From NCBI RefSeq assembly GCF_000725545.1, contig NZ_KL647056.1, forward strand, positions 186,001-250,000: a stretch of DNA of 64,000 nucleotides. The letters are read 5' to 3'. A program made the translations under genes and the position numbers. Shown here piece after piece: positions 30,315 through 41,049 of this stretch. The DNA comes from Streptomyces exfoliatus. GTDB taxonomy: Bacteria > Actinomycetota > Actinomycetes > Streptomycetales > Streptomycetaceae. Position 1 is the first letter of the stretch; each line of letters opens with the position of its first letter. Under the pieces are notes generated by a model that was not told the origin of the DNA, did not search any database, and saw only the letters and a list, made by a program, of their open reading frames with translations.

Positions 30315-31541
30315 TCAGGCGGAGGGGACGATCCGGCCGCGTACCTCGCCCAGGGCCACGCGCGTGCCGTCCGGGCCCGGGGCCCAGGCCGTGAGGACGA
30401 CCTCGTCGCCGTCCTCCAGGAACGTCCGCTTGCCGCCCGCGAGTTCGAGCGCGTCACGGCCGTTCCACGTCAGCTCCAGGAGCGAACCGCGCTGGTGCGT
30501 CTCGGGCCCGGAGACCGTCCCGGAGCCGTACAGGTCACCCGTACGCAGCGAGGCGCCGTTCACCGTCATGTGCGCGAGCTGCTGCGCGGCCGTCCAGTAC
30601 ATGGAGGAGAACGGCGGCTCCGCCACCACCTCGCCGTTGATCTCCACCGTGATCCGCAGGTCGAAGCCGCCCGGCTGCTCCTCCTCCGCGTCGTCCAGGT
30701 ACGGCAGGAGGGGGAAGTCCCGCGCGGGCGGGGCGGTCCTCGCCGCGTCCAGGGCCTCCAGGGGCGTCACCCACGCCGACACCGAGGTCTGGAACGACTT
30801 GCCGAGGAACGGGCCGAGGGGCACGTACTCCCAGGCCTGCACGTCACGCGCCGACCAGTCGTTGAGCAGCGTCAGACCGAAGACGTGCTCCCCGAAGTCG
30901 GCCAGCGGGACGGGCTTGCCCAGTTCCGACGGGGTGCCGACGAGGAACCCGACCTCCGCCTCGATGTCCAGCTTGATCGAGGGCCCGAACACCGGTGCGG
31001 CGTCCGTGGGCGCCTTGCGCTGCCCGGAGGGGCGTACGACATCGGTCCCCGAGACCACGACCGTGCCGGCGCGACCGTGGTAACCGATCGGCAGGTGCTT
31101 CCAGTTGGGGGTGAGCGCGTCGCCGTCGGGGCGGAAGATCCGGCCCACGTTCGTCGCGTGGTGCTCGCTCGCGTAGAAGTCGACGTAGTCCGCGACCTCG
31201 TACGGCAGGTGCAGCGTCACCTCGTCCAGCGGGTGCAGCAGCGGCTCGATGTCCGCCCGGTGCGCGGGCACCGTCACCCAGGCCGTCAGCGCCCTGCGGA
31301 CATCGCGCCAGGCCGTCCGCCCGGCCGCGAGCAGCGGGTTGAGGCTGGGCTGCGCGAGGAGCGCCGCGTACGGGGAGCCGAGCGCGTGCGCCGCGGCGCC
31401 CGCGTCCAGCACGTGCCCGCCGATCCGGACGCCGAGCCGGCGCCGGTCGGGCTCGTCGGCGGTCGAGAAGACGCCGTACGGGAGGTTGTGCGGGCCGAAG
31501 GGATCGCCTTCGGCCAGGTCGAGCGGGCTGTGCTCGGACAT
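30315..31541 (-). CDS. fahA: Fumarylacetoacetase (tyrosine catabolism)
   Basis: The product is 408 aa. ATG 31541 has GAGGCAGG upstream and starts the conserved N-terminus; the frame extends further without similarity. An N-terminal SH3-like domain (residues about 10-115) with FGPHNLPYGVF and RRLGVRIGGHVLD precedes the FAA hydrolase barrel. Catalytic and metal-site segments include VDFYASEHHATNVGRIFR, PSIKLDIEAEVGFLVG and LNDWSARDVQAWEYVPLGPFLGKSF. It splits fumarylacetoacetate to fumarate and acetoacetate. The other tyrosine or homogentisate genes are not in this window. Confidence 0.95.
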   Translation of the reverse strand: MSEHSPLDLAEGDPFGPHNLPYGVFSTADEPDRRRLGVRIGGHVLDAGAAAHALGSPYAALLAQPSLNPLLAAGRTAWRDVRRALTAWVTVPAHRADIEPLLHPLDEVTLHLPYEVADYVDFYASEHHATNVGRIFRPDGDALTPNWKHLPIGYHGRAGTVVVSGTDVVRPSGQRKAPTDAAPVFGPSIKLDIEAEVGFLVGTPSELGKPVPLADFGEHVFGLTLLNDWSARDVQAWEYVPLGPFLGKSFQTSVSAWVTPLEALDAARTAPPARDFPLLPYLDDAEEEQPGGFDLRITVEINGEVVAEPPFSSMYWTAAQQLAHMTVNGASLRTGDLYGSGTVSGPETHQRGSLLELTWNGRDALELAGGKRTFLEDGDEVVLTAWAPGPDGTRVALGEVRGRIVPSA

Positions 31542-31834
31542 GGGTGCCTGCCTCGCTTTCCACGTGTGTGGGGGACACGTTACGGGGCGGGCCGCCGGGC
31601 GCGGATGACATGGATCACACAGAAAGTGCGGCCTCCGTGGGCAACTGTCCGGCTTCACGCGGTTTGTGTCGCGAGCGGGCGACGAACACGGCTGCGAGCT
31701 GCGAAAACAGGGCTCCCGCAAGGCCGTTCCCGGCCATACGATCGCCTTGGCGTCGCGCGCCGCGTGAAGTCGCCGCAGGCGCGCGGCCCGCACTTTCTTC
31801 CGCCTCTCCCTGACCAGGAAAAAGGGTCCGCACT

Positions 31835-33169
31835 GTGAAGATTCGTCGCATTCTGGCCACCGCCGTGGCCGCCGCTGTGACCACCCCGGTCGTGTTCCTC
31901 TCGGCCGCGCCCGCGTTCGCGGACACCAAGCCGTCGCCCTCGCCGACGCAGAAGTCCACGCTCGACGACGAGGACCCCGAGGACATGCCGTCGCTCGAGG
32001 AGCTGAAGGCGGCCGTCGCGCTGGCCCAGAAGGCGTACGACGAGGCCGTCGTCGACCTCGCCAAGGCCAAGGAGGCCCTGAAGGCCTTCGACAAGCCCGA
32101 GCACCCCCTCAGGGCCGCGATGACCGAGGCCAAGACGGCCGCCGAGGCCGCCGCCGCGGCGAAGATCCTCGCCGACGAGAAGCTCGCCGAGGCCGAGAAG
32201 GCCGTCACGGAGCTGCCCGCCGACGCCACCGAGGAGCAGAAGGCGGCCGCCGCCGCTGCCGTCACCGAAGCGAAGAGGGTCGCCGACGAGGCCGCCATCG
32301 CCAAGACCGCCGCCGACAGGGAGTCCGCGGAGGCGGACAAGGCCTTCAGCGACGCCCGCTCCGCCGCCTCCCAGGTCGTCACCCTCGCCCAGAAGGTGAA
32401 GAAGGCCGCCGCCGAGGACCTCGCCGAGGCCCAGGAGGAGCTGAAGTTCTACGAGGAGATCGGCGGGGAGTGCGAGGTCGACCCCGCCGTGGAGATCGCG
32501 CTGAGCGGCCCGAAGACGGTCACCGCCGGCCAGCCCGCCGTCTTCTCGCTGCGCGTCACCAACACCTCCGACGCGCCCCTGGACGCCGTCCACGCCTTCG
32601 CCGACGCCCTGCGGATCCCCGAGGACGACGAGGCCATCGACGAGGAGACGGACTTCGCCGACCGGATGATCCCCGTCGAGTGGTCCTCCGCCGACAACCT
32701 CGAATGGACGTCGTTCACCGAGGAGTTCGACTCCATCGAGATCGGCAAGCTCGCCAAGGGCGCGCACTACGACGTGAAGCTGCGCCTCACGGTCCCCGCC
32801 GACGCCACCGCCGGCGAGGGCGCGGCCTTCTCGTACGCCGAGTACGAGACCAACGACGGCGAGTGCGGCATGGGCGACTACGCGGACGTCACCTTCGACA
32901 TCCTCGCCGCCAAGGGCGACAAGCCGAAGCCTGAGCCGACGCCGACCCCGTCGGTGACGACCACGACGCCGGCCCCGGCGCCCTCCACCGCCGGCAACAC
33001 CAACACCACCCCGCAGGGCGGCTCGTCCACCACGCGCGTGAACGGCTCCCTCGCCGCCACCGGTGCCGACGACACCCTCCCGCTCGGCCTCGCCGCCGGT
33101 GCGGCCGTCGCCCTCGGCGCCGGCGCGGTGTTCTTCGCACGTCGCCGCAAGGCCGACGCGAACGCGTAA
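31835..33169 (+). CDS. LAxTG cell-wall-anchored coiled-coil protein (sortase E substrate)
   Basis: The product is 444 aa from GTG 31835 with GGAAAAAGGG upstream. It has a signal peptide (residues 1-29), then an acidic, alanine-rich coiled coil (about 45-205; e.g. AKTAAEAAAAAKILADEKLAEAEKAV). A beta domain with CEVDP ... ITNTSD-type sequence, resembling DUF11/CARDB-like folds, comes next, followed by a Pro/Thr linker. The C-terminus has LAATG, a hydrophobic helix and RRRKADANA, the sorting signal used by class E sortases in Streptomyces. It should be covalently attached to peptidoglycan, perhaps as a stalk or coat protein. The coiled coil is the unusual part. Confidence 0.88.
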   Translation: MKIRRILATAVAAAVTTPVVFLSAAPAFADTKPSPSPTQKSTLDDEDPEDMPSLEELKAAVALAQKAYDEAVVDLAKAKEALKAFDKPEHPLRAAMTEAKTAAEAAAAAKILADEKLAEAEKAVTELPADATEEQKAAAAAAVTEAKRVADEAAIAKTAADRESAEADKAFSDARSAASQVVTLAQKVKKAAAEDLAEAQEELKFYEEIGGECEVDPAVEIALSGPKTVTAGQPAVFSLRVTNTSDAPLDAVHAFADALRIPEDDEAIDEETDFADRMIPVEWSSADNLEWTSFTEEFDSIEIGKLAKGAHYDVKLRLTVPADATAGEGAAFSYAEYETNDGECGMGDYADVTFDILAAKGDKPKPEPTPTPSVTTTTPAPAPSTAGNTNTTPQGGSSTTRVNGSLAATGADDTLPLGLAAGAAVALGAGAVFFARRRKADANA

Positions 33170-33182
33170 CCGCTTTTCCGGT

Positions 33183-33219
33183 CCCCCGTACGGCGTGCGC
33201 TCAGCCCGCCGTACGGGGG
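33183..33219. terminator. Bidirectional hairpin between LAxTG protein and CocE-type hydrolase
   Basis: CCCCCGTACGGCG (33183-33195) pairs perfectly with CGCCGTACGGGGG (33207-33219). It overlaps the last codons of the minus-strand hydrolase, whose stop is at 33201. Confidence 0.85.
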
Positions 33220-35201
33220 ATCCGCTTTTCCCAGGTGCGGTGGAAGACGACCTCCCCGCCCTCCTTGCACACCACCTCGTTCGCGGTGAGGAACGCGTCC
33301 GCGTCGCAGGTGATCTCCGAGCGGGTGTCGATCGTGACGTCCCAGGCCGTCTCCGGGCGGTGCAGCCGGATCGACCACTCGGAGCGGGTCCGGGCGGACA
33401 ACGGGCCGCTCTCGTCGATCGTGTACGTCTCCACGGCGTCCTCGGTGAACTCCAGGCCGTCCGGGTACACGCGCGTACCGCCGTATCTCGGGTCGACCTC
33501 CAGGGTCCACTCGCCCTTCGCCACGTCCCTGACCACCACCCGCTCCGGGCGGGGCTCCTCCAGGGTGACCGGATGGGCGACGCCGAGCGGCGCGGACTGC
33601 TCCGGCTCCTCCCACTCGACGGCGTCCTGGGTGGGGCGGCGCACCGGCAGGGTGAGGGAGGAGCCCTCCGGGTCGAGGGTGAAGCCCGCCGCGTCCGGCT
33701 GGGGCCAGATCCACGGCCAGTACGTGGACGAGACGGCGAGGCGCACCCGGTGTCCCGGCGGGAAGCTGTGCCCGATGCCGTTCAGTTCGAAGGCGAAGCT
33801 CTCCGTCTCGCCGATCTGGGCCTCCACGGCCCGGTCGCGGCCGTAGCGGGCGGAGAAGTTCAGCGCGCCGCGGGTGACGAGGGTGGAGGAGCCGTCGGGG
33901 GCGATGTCGCAGAGCCGGGCGATGACCTGCCCGGTGGGGGCGGCGGCGCGCAGGGCGAGGTTGACGGACGGCCGGCCGAGGATCTCGATCGCCGGACCGT
34001 CCTCGGGCACGGGGAAGTCGAAGCAGGCCGAGTGGGCGTCCTCGTCGCGCTGGTCGGGCGGCAGGTCGGCGTCGTTGCCGAAGGGGAAGAAGCGGCCGGC
34101 GTCGAGGCCGGTCTGCTGCGGCGAGTCGACCACGACGGGGGCGCCCTGGAAGGCGTACGTGACGGGGGTGACGTGGGGAGAGGGCCAGGCGGGGTCGGTG
34201 ACCCAGCGGCCGGGCAGTTCCTCGTACACGGTGGCGGGGAGGTGCGACTCGCTGATCCAGGAGCGGAGCAGCGGCTCGGCCATGACGTCGTTCTCGATGC
34301 CCTTGAGGTGGTGGTCCCACCAGCGCAGGGTCTCCTGGAGGAAGCCGATGGCGGGGCCCGGCGGCAGGCCCCGGTCCGGGTACTGGTGGGACCAGGGGCC
34401 GATGATGCCGCGCACCCGGTCCTGGGGGAGGTGCTGGGCGAGGCGGAGGACGGTGTCCCGGTACGGGTCGTGCCAGCCGCCGACGGCGAGGACGGCGGCC
34501 CGGACGGCGGAGTAGTCCTCGCAGACGCTGCCGTGCCGCCAGTAGGCGTCGCGGGTCTGGTGGGCGAGCCAGGTGTGGACGAGGGGCTCGACGGCCTCCA
34601 GTCGCTTCAGCCACATCGCGCGCCACTCCTCGCCCGCGTACCGCGGGTCGGGCGGGCGGCAGACGAAGGCGAGCATGGTGGCGGCCCAGGCGTGCATGTC
34701 GACGCCGAGGACGGAGCCGCCCATGTAGTGGACGTCGTTGTCGTAGCGGTCGTCGGTGGAGCAGACGGTGACGATCGCCTTGAGGGGTTCGGGGGCGAGG
34801 GCGGCGATCTGGAGCGAGTTGAAGCCGCCCCAGGAGATGCCGAACATGCCGACCTTGCCCGTGCACCAGGGCTGTTCGGCGAGCCAGTTCACGACGGCGA
34901 CGCCGTCGGCGAGCTCGACCGGGTCGTACTCGTCGCCGGGCAGGCCCTCGCTGTTGCCGTGGCCGCGGACGTCGACGCGTACGGAGGCGTAGCCGTGGCC
35001 CGCGTACCAGGGGTGGCGCTGCCAGTCGCGGGGCGCGGTCCAGTCGGTGAGGCGGTACGGCAGGTACTCCAGGAGGGCCGGTACGGGCTCGTCGGTGAGC
35101 GGGCGCCACACGCGCGCGTACAGCCTGGTCCCGTCCGGCAGCGGGATGCGGATGTCCTCGTGGCGGGTCTCGTACGGGAAGTCGGTACGGATCTTCGTCA
35201 T
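33201..35201 (-). CDS. CocE/NonD-family alpha/beta hydrolase (X-Pro peptidase S15 type)
   Basis: The product is 666 aa from ATG 35201. The alpha/beta hydrolase core runs from about residue 15 to 380, with the nucleophile Ser123 in KVGMFGISWGGFNS and the oxyanion-side YLPYRLTDWTAPRDW near 46-60. VDVRGHGNSEG is also typical. A C-terminal jelly-roll domain (X-Pro_C) follows, with HRVRLAVSSTYWPWIWPQPDA. There is no signal peptide. Substrates could be esters, amides or proline peptides. It lies 9 nt downstream of a peptide transporter on the same strand, which favours peptide hydrolysis. Confidence 0.9.
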   Translation of the reverse strand: MTKIRTDFPYETRHEDIRIPLPDGTRLYARVWRPLTDEPVPALLEYLPYRLTDWTAPRDWQRHPWYAGHGYASVRVDVRGHGNSEGLPGDEYDPVELADGVAVVNWLAEQPWCTGKVGMFGISWGGFNSLQIAALAPEPLKAIVTVCSTDDRYDNDVHYMGGSVLGVDMHAWAATMLAFVCRPPDPRYAGEEWRAMWLKRLEAVEPLVHTWLAHQTRDAYWRHGSVCEDYSAVRAAVLAVGGWHDPYRDTVLRLAQHLPQDRVRGIIGPWSHQYPDRGLPPGPAIGFLQETLRWWDHHLKGIENDVMAEPLLRSWISESHLPATVYEELPGRWVTDPAWPSPHVTPVTYAFQGAPVVVDSPQQTGLDAGRFFPFGNDADLPPDQRDEDAHSACFDFPVPEDGPAIEILGRPSVNLALRAAAPTGQVIARLCDIAPDGSSTLVTRGALNFSARYGRDRAVEAQIGETESFAFELNGIGHSFPPGHRVRLAVSSTYWPWIWPQPDAAGFTLDPEGSSLTLPVRRPTQDAVEWEEPEQSAPLGVAHPVTLEEPRPERVVVRDVAKGEWTLEVDPRYGGTRVYPDGLEFTEDAVETYTIDESGPLSARTRSEWSIRLHRPETAWDVTIDTRSEITCDADAFLTANEVVCKEGGEVVFHRTWEKRIPRTAG

Positions 35202-35210
35202 CAGGTCACC

Positions 35211-36716
35211 TCAGTGGACGGGGTGCATGGTGCGGCGCAGCCAGGGCGCCAGGGCGAGCACGGCGAGGCCGACGGCGACGGCCACGGCGCCGTTCACGCC
35301 GAAGTAGACGGGCTTGGACACGTCGTCGTAGAGCTTGACGGTCTGGGCCTGGATGCCGTTGGCGAGTGCGAGGGAGAGGAACCAGAGGGACATCGTCTGG
35401 CTGGAGAAGGCCTTCGGGGCGAGCTTGCTGGTGGCGGACATCCCGGAGGTCTCCAGGAGCACGTCGCCGAGGCCGAGCAGCAGGTAGGAGCCGACGATCC
35501 ACCAGGCGGCCATCCGGTACGTGTCGTCGGCGTGTCCGGAGGTCGGCAGGACCATCAGGAGGAAGGAGAGGCCGCCCAGGATGACGCCGAAGGCGATCTT
35601 GTTGGAGGCGTGCGGCTGGCGGGGGCCCATGCGGGCCCAGGCGGCGGCCACCACGGGCGCCAGGAGGACCTCGAAGGCGCCGAGGGTGGAGGCGTACCAG
35701 CTCGCGGGGAAGTCGAAGCCGAGGATGGTCGTACGGGCGTTCTCGGCGGCGAGGAGCATCATCGTCGAGTACGCCTGGAAGAGGATGAAGTTGAACGCCA
35801 CCGAGGCCAGGAACAGCACGACGTACGGCTTGAGGCGGCCGCGTTCCTCCGCGGTGACCCGGGGGCTCCGGAACATGACCGCGAAGTAGACGACCGGGGC
35901 GATCACCGAGACCAGGGTCAGCAGGTCCACGAACCGGTCCATGGTCAGCCAGCCGGCGAGCGCGAGGGCCGTGGCGACGAGGGCGAAGGCGACCGTGCCG
36001 GTGATGATCAGCCGGACCGCCCGGCGCATGGCGTCGGGGGCGAGGGCGAACTCGGCGGAGTGTTTGCGCCCGGCCAGGTGACGGCGGCCCGCGACGTACT
36101 GGATCAGGCCGAGGGTCATGCCGAGCGCGGCGGCCGAGAAGCCCCAGTGGTAGCCCTGGTGGTCGGCGAGCCAGCCGGTGATCAGGGGTCCCGCGAAGGC
36201 GCCGATGTTGATCGCCATGTAGTAGAGGGCGAAACCGGCGTCGCGGCGGTCGTCGTCCGTGCGGTACAGCTTGCCGACCATGGTCGCCACGTTCGGCTTC
36301 AGGAGGCCCGTGCCGGCGCTGATCAGGCCGAGGCCGGCCCAGGTCATGGCGGCCGTCGGCACCGCCATCGCGTAGTGGCCGCAGGCGATCAGGATCCCGC
36401 CCCAGAGGACCGCGCGGTACGAGCCGAGGATGCGGTCCGCGAGCCAGCCGCCGGCCACCGAGACCAGGTAGACGAGGGTGCCGTAGGCGGCGGACACGGA
36501 GGCGGCGGTGCCCGCCGCCATGCCGAGGCCGCCGTCGGCGACGGCGGCGGCGAAGTAGAGGACGAGGATCGCCTGCATGCCGAGGAACGAGAACCGTTCC
36601 CAGACCTCCAGGCCGGAGAGGGTCAGCAGCCCCCGGGGATGGCCGAGGAAGGCGTGGTCGTCCTCGGGGGGCGGCTGCCCGCCGCTCGTATCGCTGTCGA
36701 TCGCTGTTCGGGACAA
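35211..36716 (-). CDS. POT/PTR2-family proton-coupled peptide transporter
   Basis: The product is 501 aa. TTG 36716 has AGGAG 8 nt upstream, whereas the GTG at 36725 would sit directly on that site. Around 12-14 membrane helices are present. The family signature ALYYMAINIGAFAGPLITGWLAD and the N-terminal ERFSFLGMQAILVLYF are clear, as is VAGGWLADRILGSYRAVLWGG. It should import di- and tripeptides with protons. The downstream gene encodes a CocE/X-Pro-like hydrolase 9 nt away, suggesting a peptide uptake and cleavage pair. Confidence 0.92.
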   Translation of the reverse strand: MSRTAIDSDTSGGQPPPEDDHAFLGHPRGLLTLSGLEVWERFSFLGMQAILVLYFAAAVADGGLGMAAGTAASVSAAYGTLVYLVSVAGGWLADRILGSYRAVLWGGILIACGHYAMAVPTAAMTWAGLGLISAGTGLLKPNVATMVGKLYRTDDDRRDAGFALYYMAINIGAFAGPLITGWLADHQGYHWGFSAAALGMTLGLIQYVAGRRHLAGRKHSAEFALAPDAMRRAVRLIITGTVAFALVATALALAGWLTMDRFVDLLTLVSVIAPVVYFAVMFRSPRVTAEERGRLKPYVVLFLASVAFNFILFQAYSTMMLLAAENARTTILGFDFPASWYASTLGAFEVLLAPVVAAAWARMGPRQPHASNKIAFGVILGGLSFLLMVLPTSGHADDTYRMAAWWIVGSYLLLGLGDVLLETSGMSATSKLAPKAFSSQTMSLWFLSLALANGIQAQTVKLYDDVSKPVYFGVNGAVAVAVGLAVLALAPWLRRTMHPVH

Positions 36717-36810
36717 AACGCGCACTCCTGGTCGTATGAGCTGATCACGAACATACCGGGGGTGACGGGAAGGCGCCCACGGTGATCGAAAGGTGACCGG
36801 ATACGCTGGC

Positions 36811-36839
36811 TTGAGTGAATCCAGCGACACATCGACAAT
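36811..36839 (+). promoter_or_regulatory. Candidate promoter of prenyl diphosphate synthase gene
   Basis: TTGAGT and GACAAT are separated by 17 nt. The predicted start of transcription lies about 70 nt upstream of the GTG at 36915, within repeated TGTGA elements. Confidence 0.45.
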
Positions 36840-36885
36840 CCGTGTGATCTTCAACAGTCCATGTGAACCATCCGTGTGATCGTCA
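36838..36885. repeat. Direct repeat ATCCGTGTGATCNTCA with TGTGA half-sites
   Basis: Two 16-bp copies start at 36838 and 36870 (32 bp apart), and a third TGTGA (as ATGTGAAC) lies between them. Their position just below the candidate promoter suggests an operator. Confidence 0.55.
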
Positions 36886-36914
36886 GCAGGCGTCAGCAGA
36901 CAGGAGACCCCCTC

Positions 36915-37925
36915 GTGACCGTCGTCGGGCCGTTCGGTCTTAGCGTGCGGGACCAGGCTCTCGAAGCCGATGTCCAGACGGGGTTGGCGGCTGTGGAGGC
37001 GGGCCTCCTGGACGCCACCAAGAGCGATGTCCCCTTCATCACGGAGGCCGCGCAGCACCTCGTCCTGGCCGGCGGCAAGCGCTTCCGTCCCCTGCTCGTG
37101 ATGCTCGCCGCCCAGTTCGGCGACCCCTACGCGCCGGGCGTCGTGCCCTCCGCCGTCGTCGTCGAGCTCACCCACCTGGCCACGCTCTACCACGACGACG
37201 TCATGGACGAGGCCGACGTCAGGCGCGGCGTCCCCAGCGCCAACACCCGCTGGGGCAACTCCATCGCCGTCCTCACGGGTGACTTCCTCTTCGCCCGCGC
37301 CTCGCACACGCTCGCGGACCTCGGCCCCGAAGCCGTACGGATCCAGTCCGAGGCGTTCGAACGCCTCGTGACCGGCCAGATCCTGGAGACCGCCGGACCG
37401 ACCGACGGCCGCGACCCCGTCGATCACTACCTCGACGTCCTCGGCGGCAAGACCGGCTCCCTCGTCGCCGTCTCCTGCCGCTTCGGCGCGATGATGTCCG
37501 GCGCCGAGGAGAGCGTCGTCGACACCCTCACGCAGTACGGGGAGCGGCTCGGCGTCGCCTTCCAGCTCGCCGACGACGTCCTCGACATCGCCTCCGACTC
37601 CCACGAGTCCGGCAAGACCCCCGGCACCGACCTGCGCGAGGGCATCCCGACCCTGCCCGTCCTCCACCTGCGGGCCGCCGCGGCCGCCCACGGCCGCCCG
37701 GAGGACCTGGAACTCGTCGCCCTCGTCGACGGCGACCTCAGCGACGACGAGCGGCACGCCGAGGTCCTGCGCCGGCTGCGCGCCCACCCCGCCCTGGAGC
37801 AGGCCCGCCGGGACACCGTGCGGTACGCGCAGGAGGCGCGCGCGATGCTGGCGCCGCTGCCCGACGGGTACGCGAAGGCGGCCCTGGCGGAGATGTGCGA
37901 CGCGGTCGTCCACCGCGCGGGCTGA
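36915..37925 (+). CDS. Long-chain all-trans polyprenyl diphosphate synthase (likely menaquinone tail)
   Basis: The product is 336 aa. GTG 36915 has AGGAG 8 nt upstream; an earlier start at 36876 has none. The two aspartate-rich motifs are LYHDDVMDEADVRRG and FQLADDVLD, and LAGGKRFRPLLVML and GGKTGSLVAVSCRFGAMM are also typical. The residues before the first Asp motif (HLATLYHDD) are small, which allows a long product. It should extend farnesyl or geranylgeranyl diphosphate to the menaquinone side chain, consistent with the menaquinone genes earlier in the window. Confidence 0.9.
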   Translation: MTVVGPFGLSVRDQALEADVQTGLAAVEAGLLDATKSDVPFITEAAQHLVLAGGKRFRPLLVMLAAQFGDPYAPGVVPSAVVVELTHLATLYHDDVMDEADVRRGVPSANTRWGNSIAVLTGDFLFARASHTLADLGPEAVRIQSEAFERLVTGQILETAGPTDGRDPVDHYLDVLGGKTGSLVAVSCRFGAMMSGAEESVVDTLTQYGERLGVAFQLADDVLDIASDSHESGKTPGTDLREGIPTLPVLHLRAAAAAHGRPEDLELVALVDGDLSDDERHAEVLRRLRAHPALEQARRDTVRYAQEARAMLAPLPDGYAKAALAEMCDAVVHRAG

Positions 37926-37928
37926 CAC

Positions 37929-37976
37929 GACCGCCTCGTCCTCCCCGCGCGGGTCAACCGCGGGGGTGAGGCGGTC
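37929..37976. terminator. Terminator after prenyl diphosphate synthase gene
   Basis: GACCGCCTC pairs with GAGGCGGTC, with an inner CCCCGCG/CGCGGGG stem. It directly follows the stop codon. Confidence 0.85.
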
Positions 37977-38086
37977 TCAGGGTCGGGTCATCCCGAAGCA
38001 GTACGTGAGGTTGATCCCCGGGGCTGACGTATCCCCGCCGCCTCTTTGGTGAGATGGAGACATCGACCACGGAGGTAGCGGAGACC

Positions 38087-39253
38087 ATGGCAGAGACCCG
38101 TAAGGCGAGCCGGTTCATCGTCCCGGTCGCGGTGGCAGGAGTGGCCGCGGCGACCATCGGACTCGTCCCGGCGCTGGCGGCGTCCGGCGACCCCGAACTG
38201 CCGGAGATCACGGCCCAGCAGCTCATCGAGAAGATCGCGGCCTCGGACACCCAGACCCTGTCCGGCACGTTCAAGATCTCCACCGACCTGGGACTGCCGT
38301 CCTTCGCCGGCCTGATGCCGGGCCTCGGCGGCGACGGCGGCGGCTCGTCGGCCGACCCCTCGGAGAAGCTCACCCAGCTCGTCTCCGGCACCCACACCCT
38401 GCGCGTGGCGGCCGACGGCCCCGAGCGCCAGAAGCTGACCCTGCTCGACGGCTCCGACGAGTACAGCCTGATCCACAACGGCGCCGACGTCTGGGCGTAC
38501 GACAGCAAGTCGAACGAGGTCTTCCACGAGAAGGCCCCCGAAGGCGCGGGCGCGCCGGAGGAGAAGGAGGTCCCGACCACGCCCAAGGAGCTCGCGGACG
38601 AGGTCCTGAAGGCGGCCGGCGACACCACGTCGATCACCGTCGGCGGTACGGCCAAGGTGGCCGGCCGGGACGCGTACCAGCTGGTGATCAAGCCGAAGCA
38701 GGCCGGTTCGACGGTCGAGTCGGTCAAGATCGCGGTGGACGCGGCGAACGGCACCCCGCTGAAGTTCACCCTCGCCTCGGTCGAGGGCGGCAAGCCCGTC
38801 GTCGACGCGGGCTTCACGAAGATCGACTTCGCGAAGCCGGCGGCCTCCGACTTCACCTTCAAGGCGCCCGCGGGCGCCAAGGTGACCGAGGGCGCGGCGG
38901 AGGACGCGGCGGGCGAGGAGAAGCTGCCCGAGGGCTTCGAGAAGGGCCTCGGCGACCTGGAGAAGGGCTTCGGCGGCTTCGGTGGCTCCGGCGAGGGCGT
39001 GAACGTCATCGGCGAGGGCTGGACGACGATCGCGAAGCTCGACACCGGGGCCCCGGCGCCGAAGACCGACGAGGCGCCGAAGGAGGTCCAGGGCTTCCTG
39101 GACTCCCTCGGCGACAAGGTCACCGGGAAGTTCGGCTCGGGCACCGTCTTCAAGACGAAGCTGGTGAACGCGCTCCTCACCGACGACGGCAAGGTCTACG
39201 TCGGCGCGGTGACGCAGGACGCCCTGGTGAACGCGGCGAACGCCGGCAAGTAG
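38087..39253 (+). CDS. Secreted LolA-like / DUF2092 protein
   Basis: The product is 388 aa. ATG 38087 has GGAG 5 nt upstream and starts directly at the signal peptide (residues 1-33, core IVPVAVAGVAAATIGL); ATG 38054 would add 11 residues. The mature protein has LolA-like beta strands: LIEKIAASDTQTLSGTFKIST, TLRVAADGPERQKLTLLDG and DAYQLVIKPKQAG. A Gly/Glu-rich region near 290-320 (GFEKGLGDLEKGFGGFGG) is unusual. Actinobacteria lack an outer membrane of the E. coli kind, so a LolA role is unlikely; such proteins may bind lipids or act near sigma-E-type regulators. Function is not known. Confidence 0.82.
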   Translation: MAETRKASRFIVPVAVAGVAAATIGLVPALAASGDPELPEITAQQLIEKIAASDTQTLSGTFKISTDLGLPSFAGLMPGLGGDGGGSSADPSEKLTQLVSGTHTLRVAADGPERQKLTLLDGSDEYSLIHNGADVWAYDSKSNEVFHEKAPEGAGAPEEKEVPTTPKELADEVLKAAGDTTSITVGGTAKVAGRDAYQLVIKPKQAGSTVESVKIAVDAANGTPLKFTLASVEGGKPVVDAGFTKIDFAKPAASDFTFKAPAGAKVTEGAAEDAAGEEKLPEGFEKGLGDLEKGFGGFGGSGEGVNVIGEGWTTIAKLDTGAPAPKTDEAPKEVQGFLDSLGDKVTGKFGSGTVFKTKLVNALLTDDGKVYVGAVTQDALVNAANAGK

Positions 39254-39278
39254 CCGCAAGGAGCAGTCTGGTTGGGAC

Positions 39279-39318
39279 CCCGGGCGGGTCGGGGGCGATG
39301 GTCACCGACCCACCCGGG
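39279..39318. terminator. Hairpin between LolA-like gene and M28 peptidase gene
   Basis: CCGGGCGGGTCGG pairs with CCGACCCACCCGG (one mismatch) across a short loop, followed by a T-rich CTCTTTCGTTTC. It serves the LolA-like gene and lies between convergent genes. Confidence 0.8.
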
Positions 39319-39352
39319 AGCTCTTTCGTTTCGCGCTACGGGAACGGCAGCG

Positions 39353-41049
<1,697 letters not shown>

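Noticed and set aside
33063..36785. A 1240-codon plus-strand open frame
   Set aside because: It lies opposite the CocE hydrolase and peptide transporter, has Arg/Gly/Val-rich low-complexity sequence and no family motif. It is a shadow frame caused by the high GC content.
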